IMG/VR virus record: IMGVR_UViG_3300028045_000982
Location: 1-43,974 of that record
Source of the DNA: a virus
Reading direction: 5' to 3' (one strand)
DNA: 43,974 nt
Position numbers and translations under genes: made by a program
The notes under the pieces: model-generated
What the model was told of the DNA's origin: nothing
Databases searched by the model: none
What the model saw: only the letters and a program-made list of their open reading frames with translations
Shown: piece after piece, positions 1 to 6,408 of the stretch
Layout: each line of letters starts with the position of its first letter
Numbering within the stretch: position 1 is the first letter of the stretch

Positions 1-129
1 TCGTGCTCCTACTAACATTTCAAACATTGTGGTAATACCAATTGCCCAAGGCAAGATTGTTAGTGCAAACGGCACTGCAAACATTAGGAACAGTATTGTG
101 TAGTCTAGAATGTATTTAAAAATATTCAT
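1..129 (-). CDS. Small membrane protein, 3' end cut by window edge
   Basis: This is the first 43 residues of a protein that runs off the left edge. It begins MNIFKYILDYTILFLMFAV and is strongly hydrophobic, with one long transmembrane segment over residues 8-38 or two short ones. An AAGGA ribosome binding site lies 7 nt before the ATG. It is the last visible gene of the IF-3/bS21/ClpS operon, 9 nt after the clpS stop. I do not recognise the family. It could be a holin-like or inner-membrane effector, but nothing in the visible part decides this. Confidence 0.55.
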   Translation of the reverse strand, partial: MNIFKYILDYTILFLMFAVPFALTILPWAIGITTMFEMLVGAR

Positions 130-138
130 TGTGTTTCC

Positions 139-438
139 TTAAGATTTTTCAATTTCTACTTGTAGTGGCATACCTTGACTACGAGCTGACGTTAGTGTAT
201 CAGTACACTTTTGTTCAGCAATTTCGATGTAGTATGTGCCAGCTACTGCTTTACCTTGCTCGTGTACTTGCATAGTAATAGCTTGTGCAGATTCGGCAGT
301 GTGTCCATACAATTCCATTAGGATTGCAATAACAAATTCCATTGGAGTTTTGTCATCGTTATAAAACACTACATTCCATTTTCGTGGAGGCGCAATCGTT
401 GTTCTATCAACGGTTGCAATATCAGTTGAATTGCTCAT
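139..438 (-). CDS. clpS: ClpS-like N-degron adaptor of the Clp protease
   Basis: The 99-residue protein matches ClpS, the adaptor that delivers N-end-rule substrates to ClpAP in the cytoplasm. The substrate-binding residues are visible: the NDD motif at residues 27-29, the gatekeeper Met33 within TPMEFV, and His59 in VHEQGKAVAG, followed by the family signature YYIEIAEQK. Length is close to the usual 100-110 residues, with a normal disordered N-terminus (about residues 1-20) before the core. It is the third gene of an operon after IF-3 and bS21, 28 nt downstream of bS21. By inference, the phage may redirect host ClpAP toward N-degron substrates or protect proteins by competition; binding residues look intact, so a working adaptor is more likely than a decoy. 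Confidence 0.92.
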   Translation of the reverse strand: MSNSTDIATVDRTTIAPPRKWNVVFYNDDKTPMEFVIAILMELYGHTAESAQAITMQVHEQGKAVAGTYYIEIAEQKCTDTLTSARSQGMPLQVEIEKS

Positions 439-466
439 TTTAAACCTTGTTAGTTAGAGTTATAGT

Positions 467-694
467 TTAGTCGTTTTTGCGGCTTTGTTCTTTTAGCCAA
501 CGTTTGCGAGCTGCTTTTTTAGCGGCTGCCTTTTTTAGACTTGGTTTTGTAAAGTGCTGTCTTTCACGAAGTTCTCTGATAAGTCCATCGTTAGTTAACA
601 GTTTCTTTAAGCGTCGACTTGCTTTGACGACATCGCCGCCACGTACATCAACACTAAGTCCTTTGCCTGCTGGGCTCTTTGGGTGGTTAGACAT
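467..694 (-). CDS. rpsU: Ribosomal protein bS21 homologue
   Basis: The 75-residue, very basic protein matches bS21, the small-subunit protein near the anti-Shine-Dalgarno end of 16S rRNA, which acts in initiation. The core VRGGDVVKASRRLKKLL, then LRERQHFTKPSLKK and a Lys/Arg-rich helix, follows the bacterial pattern. An N-terminal extension of about 11 residues (MSNHPKSPAGK) is unlike E. coli S21. The start overlaps the IF-3 stop by 8 nt, and a GAGGAAAA ribosome binding site lies inside the end of the IF-3 gene, so translation is probably coupled. bS21 is a known phage-encoded ribosomal protein; swapping into host 30S subunits during infection is inference. The opposite-strand open frame here is a shadow. 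Confidence 0.93.
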   Translation of the reverse strand: MSNHPKSPAGKGLSVDVRGGDVVKASRRLKKLLTNDGLIRELRERQHFTKPSLKKAAAKKAARKRWLKEQSRKND

Positions 695-1229
695 TTTCTT
701 TTGTTTTCCTCAATACTGCAATTATGCGATTACCGTAAAGTGTAGGCTTGCTGTCAAACTCAACGTCAGATACTGTATCAACTATTCTGTTAATAATATC
801 AAAACCCATTTCTGTTCTACTGCGCTCACGTCCTTTAAACTGTACAAGAACTTTTACTAAGGCACCTTTTTCAATAAAGCGTGTAACGTGTTTGCACTTT
901 GTTTCAAAGTCGTGAATATCAATATTCGGACGAAACTGTACTTCCTTAACTTCAATCTTGGACTGTCGTTGGTTACGGGCCGCTTCTTTGGCCTTTTGTT
1001 TTTGTTCATACAGGAACTTGCCCATATCTACGATTCTGCAAACAGGCACATCTGCCTTGTCTGTAATCAATACTAAATCTAGGTTACTTTCAAACGCTTG
1101 ACGCTTAGCTACTGAAGTATCTAATACTCCTAGCTTGTTATTATGCTCATCAATCACACGGACTTTTGGTGCTCGTATATCGTGATTGGCAACAACAGAT
1201 GGTTGCTGACGCTGTGTATTTTTAGCCAA
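687..1229 (-). CDS. infC: Translation initiation factor IF-3
   Basis: The 180-residue product is a full-length IF-3. The N-domain (about residues 18-80) contains VRVIDEHNNKLGVLD and VCRIVDMGKFLYEQKQK; E. coli has Tyr where this has Met in DMGKF. A charged linker helix follows, and the C-domain (about 95-180) contains KEVQFRPNIDIHDFETK, VLVQFKGRER and a C-terminal IIAVLRKTK. IF-3 binds 30S subunits, prevents premature 50S joining and checks start codon and initiator tRNA. The start is non-AUG: TTG at 1227-1229, 11 nt after AGGAG; an in-frame ATC two codons upstream is nearer the Shine-Dalgarno. Bacterial infC typically also uses a rare start and is self-regulated through it. First gene of the operon driven by the promoter at 1267-1295. 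Confidence 0.95.
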   Translation of the reverse strand: MAKNTQRQQPSVVANHDIRAPKVRVIDEHNNKLGVLDTSVAKRQAFESNLDLVLITDKADVPVCRIVDMGKFLYEQKQKAKEAARNQRQSKIEVKEVQFRPNIDIHDFETKCKHVTRFIEKGALVKVLVQFKGRERSRTEMGFDIINRIVDTVSDVEFDSKPTLYGNRIIAVLRKTKENV

Positions 1230-1266
1230 GTTGATTGTCTCTCCTAGAGTTATAGCTTATATATTT

Positions 1267-1295
1267 ACTATACACGGCTGAGCTGTGTTTGTCAA
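1267..1295 (-). promoter_or_regulatory. Sigma-70-like promoter of the IF-3/bS21/ClpS operon
   Basis: Read on the minus strand: TTGACA (1290-1295), 17-bp spacer, TATAGT (1267-1272). The predicted start near 1260 leaves about 30 nt of leader with an AGGAG site. The -35 box overlaps the end of the upstream gene. Confidence 0.75.
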
Positions 1296-1732
1296 CCATT
1301 TAATGTTCCATCTACTAACATAGCATATTCTTCCCAACTTCCTAACAAGGGCTGGCGATAGCTATTGATGATTCTGCATAGTGCTTTGTTGCGATACTCC
1401 TCGGCTATCCAAGTAATGTCTAGCTGTTGGTTTGATGCCGCTACTGCTTGAAGTGCAACAAATACTTCTAGTTCGTTTGCAGTGTCAGCGTTAATTATAA
1501 TATGATCTACTGTGTTAACTACACTTCTTGCCCAAGCAATAGTTGATTCATTTAGATTGTTTGGATTGTAGTAATAGGTGATACTAGTGTCAGTGAATAC
1601 TTTATCCATTGTCACACATAGCTTTAAACGCACTTCATCTTCAGAGAAACCTAGTGCCAAGATACTTGGACCATTGTCGTTTAAGAATAAGCTAGGCGGC
1701 GTTACTTCGTAGATACTGTTGTTATTAATCAT
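1292..1732 (-). CDS. Unknown protein, 146 residues
   Basis: I do not recognise this protein. It is soluble and acidic, with no signal peptide or membrane segment. Visible stretches include SIYEVTPPSLFLNDNGPSIL near the start and LGSWEEYAMLVDGTLNG at the end. Two hydrophobic strand-like segments (SILALGF, VDHIIINAD) suggest a mixed alpha/beta fold. The start overlaps the end of the membrane-protein gene by 8 nt, so the two are probably translated together. The early promoter for the IF-3 operon begins inside its last codons, which separates the two units. Confidence 0.7.
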   Translation of the reverse strand: MINNNSIYEVTPPSLFLNDNGPSILALGFSEDEVRLKLCVTMDKVFTDTSITYYYNPNNLNESTIAWARSVVNTVDHIIINADTANELEVFVALQAVAASNQQLDITWIAEEYRNKALCRIINSYRQPLLGSWEEYAMLVDGTLNG

Positions 1733-3314
1733 TATTCTTTTTTGTTTTAAGGGTTATATTTTTGATGCTTTTACTTGACGGATCTGTTATTGCTACACGG
1801 TTAAGTGTACCTCCGTTAGAAACAGGAAGCAGTGGTTTCACTTTTGGTTCCGTTACTGCTTCCTTTTCAGATGCAAGTGCTTTATACACTTCGTCTAATG
1901 TTTCTGGATCTGCTTGACTAAGCATAGCTTGCAAAGCAGGGTCTTCATTTGTAATCTCTTCTGTTATAGTTGTTGCGTCTGAGACCAGTTCAGATTTTTC
2001 TTCTACAACTGGCTCTTCTTCTTGTTGCGGCTTTTCTTTTATAATATTAGTATGCGCTATTTCTGGTACAATGTCAACCTGCTTTTTGTCTTTGACTACA
2101 GTTTTCTTAGTATGACGTTCAATTGTCATAACGCCTGCAATAACAAGGATAATAGCAAGTGGATCAAACACTGCAACCAACAATAGTATTACCCAACGTA
2201 CTGCGGCTTCAAGTGTATTAGTGTCTGCTTGTTCACCATAAATTAAATCTGCTAGGTACTTAACAGGACCTACTTCTGCTTCTAACTTACGGTTTTCTTT
2301 TTCTAGTGCAAAGCGTTCTGTACGCAAAGTATCAATTTCGATTCTAGCAGTGTCTATTTTAGCATACTCGGCATCAACTGCAGATTGAATGTCCGCTGTT
2401 GTATCCACGCTTACACGTTCACGCAAGCGTTCAATAAGTGTTAGACTGTTTGCAATTTCATTCTCTGCATTGCCTCTTAGACGTGCAATTTCAGCTCTTG
2501 CAGTGCTGATAACAGCTTCATTGGGTTGTTGTGCTGTTTCTAGTACTCTTGCTATACGTGTTTGTAAGCTTGCTTTTTCTGCACGTAAATCACTTTCGTA
2601 ACTGGCAATAGCAGCACGAGTTTGAGGACCAATGCGTCCATCTACTTTGGCACCAACCAAAGCTTGTAATGATCGAGCATCGTTTAGTCTTTGCAAACGT
2701 TCAAGCTCATCAATTTTAGCACTAACACGATCCAAGTCAGCTTGTAAATCAAGTTCTTGTGTGTTATTGCCTTTTGATTGTTCTACAGTGATAATAGCAT
2801 TTTGTTCTGCAATAGCAGGTTCAATTCTAGTGTAAGCACTGTCAATGCGCTGTTGTTCTGCATCAATTTTATCTTGCAAGCCTGTGTCTGCATTATCAGC
2901 ACGAGATTGTATGTCGATAATTTGAGTTTCAGCTCTTAGGATTAAATCTTCGTAACGTTGTGTTTCTTCTTGAATAACTTCAATTTTAGCAACACTTTCT
3001 GTTGCAACACTTGTTTGTTCAATGTGAGCTCTACTTAGAAATCCAAAGATACCCATACTAGTAATGAACATTAGTATTACTGTTGCAAGTGTTAAATAGA
3101 ACTTCATTAACGCAGGTGTTGTATGCCAGTAGGCGTGTAGCCATACTGCCGTAGTAACTTTGGCTACTTCTAATGCACTACCCATAATGATAATAGGTAT
3201 TACTGCGGCAGCAAATATTGCTGTCAAACCAATTATACTATAATACGCCGCTACTACACTTATGCATAGAGCTACGAAGAGTGTCCAAATCCCAAAGAAT
3301 TTACCTGCGTTCAT
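1725..3314 (-). CDS. Four-segment membrane protein with long coiled coil and peptidoglycan-binding-like motif
   Basis: The 529-residue protein has three hydrophobic segments near the N-terminus (about 6-25, 27-48, 71-95). A long Glu/Gln/Arg-rich coiled coil follows (about 103-350), then a fourth hydrophobic segment (about 367-398) and an acidic, proline-containing cytoplasmic-type tail. Inside the coiled coil, around residues 213-243, is a stretch resembling a PG_binding_1 repeat (LQALVGAKVDGRIGPQTRAA). A strong ribosome binding site (AAGGAAC) precedes the ATG. It lies between the SNase-like gene and an unknown gene. Its architecture suggests an inner-membrane protein with a large domain on one side of the membrane. 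A virion-associated or lysis-related role is possible; I cannot decide. Confidence 0.75.
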   Translation of the reverse strand: MNAGKFFGIWTLFVALCISVVAAYYSIIGLTAIFAAAVIPIIIMGSALEVAKVTTAVWLHAYWHTTPALMKFYLTLATVILMFITSMGIFGFLSRAHIEQTSVATESVAKIEVIQEETQRYEDLILRAETQIIDIQSRADNADTGLQDKIDAEQQRIDSAYTRIEPAIAEQNAIITVEQSKGNNTQELDLQADLDRVSAKIDELERLQRLNDARSLQALVGAKVDGRIGPQTRAAIASYESDLRAEKASLQTRIARVLETAQQPNEAVISTARAEIARLRGNAENEIANSLTLIERLRERVSVDTTADIQSAVDAEYAKIDTARIEIDTLRTERFALEKENRKLEAEVGPVKYLADLIYGEQADTNTLEAAVRWVILLLVAVFDPLAIILVIAGVMTIERHTKKTVVKDKKQVDIVPEIAHTNIIKEKPQQEEEPVVEEKSELVSDATTITEEITNEDPALQAMLSQADPETLDEVYKALASEKEAVTEPKVKPLLPVSNGGTLNRVAITDPSSKSIKNITLKTKKNND

Positions 3315-3323
3315 TTTAGTTCC

Positions 3324-3671
3324 TTATTTAATGTCAAACTTAGTTGCTACACCTTGTGCAATCAATTGTTCGTTTATGCTAACTAACTTGTCAGCGTCTT
3401 TTACATATATTTGTCCCATTACACGTCCAAACTTGCTACGCTTGTTAAGAATTGTTTCTACAACAAATTCTTTTGGTAACAGTTCAATTAGTTTAGCCTT
3501 TGACTCAACGGCACGTATTTTGGCTTCGACATCAGGACTGTGTAAATTGTCCGTGTCTACTCCAAAGAGCTTTATTCGCTGTTTAATTACAACGTTAAAC
3601 CCTAAATCTATTTCTGCATCTACTGTGTTTCCATCTATTACAGATAACAGTTTAGCTGTGTAAGTATACAA
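3324..3671 (-). CDS. SNase-like (thermonuclease-fold) protein with altered active site
   Basis: The 115-residue protein follows the staphylococcal nuclease fold order: VIDGNTVDAEIDLGF, then RIKLFGVDTDN, a helix containing ESKAKLIELL, SKFGRVMGQIYV, and VSINEQLIAQGVAT. In active enzymes the motifs are DGDT and a DTPE-type loop carrying the catalytic Glu. Here these read DGNT and DTDN, so at least one metal ligand and the catalytic Glu appear replaced, while the Arg of GR remains. It is short for the family, with no signal peptide. The start codon is TTG at 3669-3671 after AAAGGA. A late promoter lies 44 nt upstream. Probably a structural or binding remnant rather than an efficient nuclease. Confidence 0.7.
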   Translation of the reverse strand: MYTYTAKLLSVIDGNTVDAEIDLGFNVVIKQRIKLFGVDTDNLHSPDVEAKIRAVESKAKLIELLPKEFVVETILNKRSKFGRVMGQIYVKDADKLVSINEQLIAQGVATKFDIK

Positions 3672-3714
3672 TGGTATGCATTCCTTTTAAATTGACTTAA
3701 CTTTATTACAGTAG

Positions 3715-3722
3715 TATTTATC
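3715..3722 (-). promoter_or_regulatory. T4-type late promoter (GATAAATA) for SNase-like gene
   Basis: GATAAATAC on the minus strand, 44 nt before the TTG start of the SNase-like gene; fits the NATAAATA series found across the window. Confidence 0.55.
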
Positions 3723-3777
3723 ACATTGATAAAATATGACCATATAATATTTTTTACTGGATAGTAAAATTTAACAG

Positions 3778-3802
3778 AAAAAGGCAGATCCGAAGACCTG
3801 CC
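3778..3802 (-). terminator. Rho-independent terminator with UUCG tetraloop
   Basis: On the minus strand an 8-bp stem (GGCAGGTC paired with GATCTGCC, one G-U pair) closed by a TTCG loop is followed by five T residues. It lies 28 nt after the stop of the cell-wall hydrolase, so it ends that transcript. Confidence 0.85.
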
Positions 3803-3829
3803 CAGTGCTGGAGAATATATTTGTGTGTA

Positions 3830-4405
3830 TTATTGTGTGTAGAAAATATGTCGATCAATTGTTCCTACACGGTCCATTGAGCTCTTCCAATGTGGACTAA
3901 CATACTTGGCGTGATACCACATAGCACCTTCAACAAGTCCTTGGTACTTGTTTGATGTGTATACTGCAACTGCTACGTCTACGCTGTCTTTCCAGTTTTT
4001 GCTGTTTGCAGGAACTGTGTCACTTTTGCCATCGCAGTACCAGCTAAACTGACACTTATAACGTTTCATTTGTCCGTTAGCGTGTTTGTGTCCTTGCTTA
4101 ACAACTTCACATACACTGTCAGGAAAGCGTTCACTTGAAGTTCTATTAACAGTTACACGAGCTACTGCGGCTTTGCCTGCTGTGCTTTCAATGCCTGCTT
4201 CAAAGAAAATGTTTTGTGCTAGACAAAATACTTGTGGGAATTGATCGATGTTTTCTGCTGTAATGTCAACAGTTTGAGCATTTGCTCTTTGTACTGCTTG
4301 TTCTATAATTGCAGCTTGGTCGTCCATTGACGGTGATGCTACTGCAAAACTAACTGCACCTACTACTGCCATATTCATTGCTACTGAAGCTATTGTTTTA
4401 AACAT
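3830..4405 (-). CDS. Secreted cell-wall hydrolase, SleB-like (Hydrolase_2), probable endolysin
   Basis: The 191-residue protein starts with a signal peptide or signal-anchor: a basic MFK, a hydrophobic core to about residue 24, and an AVAS cleavage-like site. The mature part carries the Hydrolase_2 (SleB/CwlJ) pattern: NIFFEAGIESTAGKAAVARV with the probable catalytic Glu, VNRTSSERFPDSVCEVV, CQFSWYCDGKSD, and a C-terminal MWYHAKYVSPHW. This family cleaves peptidoglycan. The export signal suggests holin-independent delivery to the periplasm or signal-arrest-release behaviour. It has its own sigma-70-like promoter at 4443-4471 and a strong terminator at 3778-3802, so it is a single-gene unit. 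Best candidate for the phage endolysin in this window. Confidence 0.85.
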   Translation of the reverse strand: MFKTIASVAMNMAVVGAVSFAVASPSMDDQAAIIEQAVQRANAQTVDITAENIDQFPQVFCLAQNIFFEAGIESTAGKAAVARVTVNRTSSERFPDSVCEVVKQGHKHANGQMKRYKCQFSWYCDGKSDTVPANSKNWKDSVDVAVAVYTSNKYQGLVEGAMWYHAKYVSPHWKSSMDRVGTIDRHIFYTQ

Positions 4406-4442
4406 TGTCTACCTGCTCTTTGATGTTCTAGTTAGTAAGTAT

Positions 4443-4471
4443 AATATAACTAATAACCAACCATTTGTCAA
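4443..4471 (-). promoter_or_regulatory. Sigma-70-like promoter for the cell-wall hydrolase
   Basis: Minus strand TTGACA (4466-4471), 17-bp spacer, TATATT (4443-4448). The predicted transcript start is about 30 nt before the ATG. It abuts the terminator of the DNA ligase unit. Confidence 0.75.
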
Positions 4472-4527
4472 GAAAAAAGTGCAAGAAAGAATCCTGCACC
4501 TTCAATGACTTATAAAATAGTTTGAAA
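4465..4527 (-). repeat. Terminator-promoter module, copy A (63 bp)
   Basis: This interval and 36564-36626 have equal length and share both ends: TTGTCAAGAAAAAA at the left and TTATAAAATAGTTTGAAA at the right (plus-strand reading). The middle differs in sequence but forms a hairpin in both, with compensatory stem changes. Copy A directly abuts the DNA ligase stop codon. Confidence 0.75.
4473..4502 (-). terminator. Rho-independent terminator after DNA ligase
   Basis: On the minus strand AAGGTGCA pairs with TGCACTTT (one G-U) around an 11-nt loop and is followed by further T residues. It lies 26 nt after the ligase stop, immediately before the next -35 box. Confidence 0.7.
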
Positions 4528-5637
4528 TTAATCTTCCCGTTTGCCTACGCCGTAGTCAATAACAACTGGAAAACGTGGAACACCATCTGGTGTAAGCTCA
4601 AAGAAACGACAAGTTGCCCAGTTTGGCTTTTGTGTGCTTTCTAACAACTCTTTCAATTGTGCTTGGTTACCACGTACACCACTGCCAAACTCACGTCCGT
4701 CTGCAAGTGCTAGTACAAAACGTTTTGCATAACCTGCCCACGCACCTTGTCCTTCAATTACTTCTACTACACGAAACTCTTCTGTAATGAACTCTTTGCG
4801 CTTTAGCAGGTTCTTACTGCGCTTACATTCATATGGTGCATCGTTGCGTACCATTTGTCCTTCGTATCCACGCTCCATATAGTCGCTGTACAGTGCGTCT
4901 AGTTCTTCTTGAAAGCTCGCATAGTCTGTTTGTACAATGTGTACTACATCGCTTGCTAGTGCGTTTGTAAGCACAATACGCTCCTTGAATAGCATATCAG
5001 GTTGGTTGCTGTTGTAGCAATCATAAACGTGAAATTGTACTAGCTCACGAGCTTCTTCAATCTCTGCTGGCTTGCATTTTACTTTGCGCACAAGGCTTGT
5101 AATCTTATTAAAGTCTGCTTTTAGTTCGTGATTGTAAAGTTCACCATCTAATACAATACCTGGGTTTGCTAGGATAAATGGTTCCACTGATTCCCAAATA
5201 TGTGGACAACTTGTAATAGCTTTGCCACTGCGTGTCCATAGTCCGTTAGCATCTGCAACACAACGAATACCATCTAGTTTAGGTTGACTGTAGCCTGATT
5301 CCTGTGGACGCTTGGTGTAATCGTGTGCTAGCATTGGCTTGAACTTTGTGTAGCTGTCAATTTTGTTAACATCTTCAAAGTATTCTTTTTCTACGTTAAT
5401 AGCCCAAAGTGCTTCTGCTTCGGCTTGTGCTTGTGACCGACTGTCTGTGGCATTAGCACGGCCAACGTTTTTAGCAACACTGATATTCCAGTTGCTGGTT
5501 ACTTTTTGTCCATCAACTAGTCCACTGATTGTACGAGTGCCTGCTTTGGCATCTGTGCTGTATTGTACTGTCCATTCACGGACTTTGCCTTTTGTATCAC
5601 GTTTATAAAGTGTTGGCAACGATACGATGTTTTTCAT
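4528..5637 (-). CDS. ATP-dependent DNA ligase
   Basis: The 369-residue protein has the covalent nucleotidyltransferase motifs. Motif I is QPKLDGIR with the adenylated Lys at residue 120. Further motifs are VLDGELYNH, FHVYDCYN, EGQMVR and LLKRKEF, followed by an OB-fold-like C-terminal region (EEFRVVEVIEG to GVRGNQAQLKELL). It seals nicks in duplex DNA in replication and repair, as T4 gene 30 does, but is shorter than T4 ligase. The N-terminal 90 residues before the ligase core (EWTVQYSTDAKAGTRTISG region) resemble a small WGR-like beta domain; that is only an impression. The start overlaps the stop of the upstream gene as TAATG, and a terminator follows. Confidence 0.88.
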   Translation of the reverse strand: MKNIVSLPTLYKRDTKGKVREWTVQYSTDAKAGTRTISGLVDGQKVTSNWNISVAKNVGRANATDSRSQAQAEAEALWAINVEKEYFEDVNKIDSYTKFKPMLAHDYTKRPQESGYSQPKLDGIRCVADANGLWTRSGKAITSCPHIWESVEPFILANPGIVLDGELYNHELKADFNKITSLVRKVKCKPAEIEEARELVQFHVYDCYNSNQPDMLFKERIVLTNALASDVVHIVQTDYASFQEELDALYSDYMERGYEGQMVRNDAPYECKRSKNLLKRKEFITEEFRVVEVIEGQGAWAGYAKRFVLALADGREFGSGVRGNQAQLKELLESTQKPNWATCRFFELTPDGVPRFPVVIDYGVGKRED

Positions 5638-6146
5638 TATTTTGATACCTTTACTAGTGTTCTGTAGTGCATACGCTGAATGTTGTATCCGCCTGCAATA
5701 ATTGTTTCAATGTCAATATGCTTTGTGCCAGCTTCTGTTTCAACAGTAAATAGTCCGTGGAAACCATCTGAACTACGTTCTACGTTGCTTGTTTTAACTT
5801 CTGTAATGTCTAGCTTTGTTAGTTTGTTAGCAATAGTTGCGTTACGCTTAGCAATCTTACTGTCTACGTGCTTGTTAGCTTTTTCAATGATACCTGCATC
5901 ATTGTGGTAACCAGGTGCAACAATTTCGTACATTCCTTTACCACCGGCAGTTGCCCAAAGTGTTTCGTACCATTCGTAATCACCTAATTCTGCTTTAAGC
6001 TCTTTGTTAGCCCAAAAATCAGCAACAGCAGCTTTGCGTTCAAAGAAGTAAGCAATTTCAGCTTCACGAAACTTAGCATCAAACTCTGCAAATGTAGTTT
6101 CAAGTGTTTTAGTAATTGCTTCAAATGTTTCAAATGTTGTTGTCAT
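5637..6146 (-). CDS. Unknown protein, 169 residues, cotranscribed with DNA ligase
   Basis: I do not recognise this protein. It is soluble and mostly helical, with a charged N-terminal half (TFAEFDAKFREAEIAYFFER) and a C-terminal beta-rich part (GLFTVETEAGTKHIDIETII, then YNIQRMHYRTLVKVSK). It shares one base with the ligase gene (TAATG), has its own promoter at 6176-6204, and so forms a two-gene unit with the ligase. A ligase partner or DNA-repair role is possible only by association. Confidence 0.7.
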   Translation of the reverse strand: MTTTFETFEAITKTLETTFAEFDAKFREAEIAYFFERKAAVADFWANKELKAELGDYEWYETLWATAGGKGMYEIVAPGYHNDAGIIEKANKHVDSKIAKRNATIANKLTKLDITEVKTSNVERSSDGFHGLFTVETEAGTKHIDIETIIAGGYNIQRMHYRTLVKVSK

Positions 6147-6175
6147 CTTGCTTCTTTCTTACTGTTTATACTAAT

Positions 6176-6204
6176 AATATACAGTAAGATGTCTTGGTTG
6201 TCAA
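6176..6204 (-). promoter_or_regulatory. Sigma-70-like promoter for the 169-residue protein and DNA ligase
   Basis: Minus strand TTGACA (6199-6204), 17-bp spacer, TATATT (6176-6181). The predicted transcript start is about 22 nt before the ATG. Confidence 0.75.
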
Positions 6205-6231
6205 CCACTAAATGCAAGTTTTTTTGATTAT

Positions 6232-6276
6232 TTTACGCTACACAGTAAAAAAGTAAAGCTTGCTGTGTAGCGTAAA
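6232..6276 (-). other. 14-bp inverted repeat after a small membrane-protein gene
   Basis: TTTACGCTACACAG at 6232-6245 is perfectly complementary to 6263-6276, with a 17-nt loop. It begins 4 nt after the stop of the 32-residue gene. No U-tract follows on either strand, so it is more likely an mRNA-stabilising or processing hairpin, or a weak terminator, than a standard terminator. Confidence 0.55.
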
Positions 6277-6280
6277 TTAG

Positions 6281-6379
6281 TTATACGATGTAACCAGATT
6301 GTAGAGCTGCAAATGCAGTTAAACCGATTAGAGTTACAACGAAGCCAAATCGTTGTAAATTAAGTAGTTTATTATCCAT
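6281..6379 (-). CDS. Small membrane protein, 32 residues
   Basis: A 32-residue open frame begins MDNKLLNLQRFGFVVTLIGL and continues TAFAALQSGYIV. It has one transmembrane segment of about 18 residues after a short basic start. A good ribosome binding site (AAGGAAG) sits 5 nt before the ATG, and a long stem-loop follows the stop. Nothing else fills the 262-nt space between its neighbours. Function unknown; small single-span phage proteins often act at the host inner membrane, but that is only a general expectation. Confidence 0.55.
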   Translation of the reverse strand: MDNKLLNLQRFGFVVTLIGLTAFAALQSGYIV

Positions 6380-6408
6380 AATATCTTCCTTTGTTAAGTG
6401 TTTCATTT

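Noticed and set aside
477-860. A 127-residue plus-strand frame opposite bS21 and IF-3.
   Set aside because: It lies fully antisense to two well-identified genes and has no ribosome binding site or motif.
6232-6276. 14-bp inverted repeat as a standard terminator.
   Set aside because: No U-tract on either side and a 17-nt loop; kept only as an RNA hairpin of unknown role.
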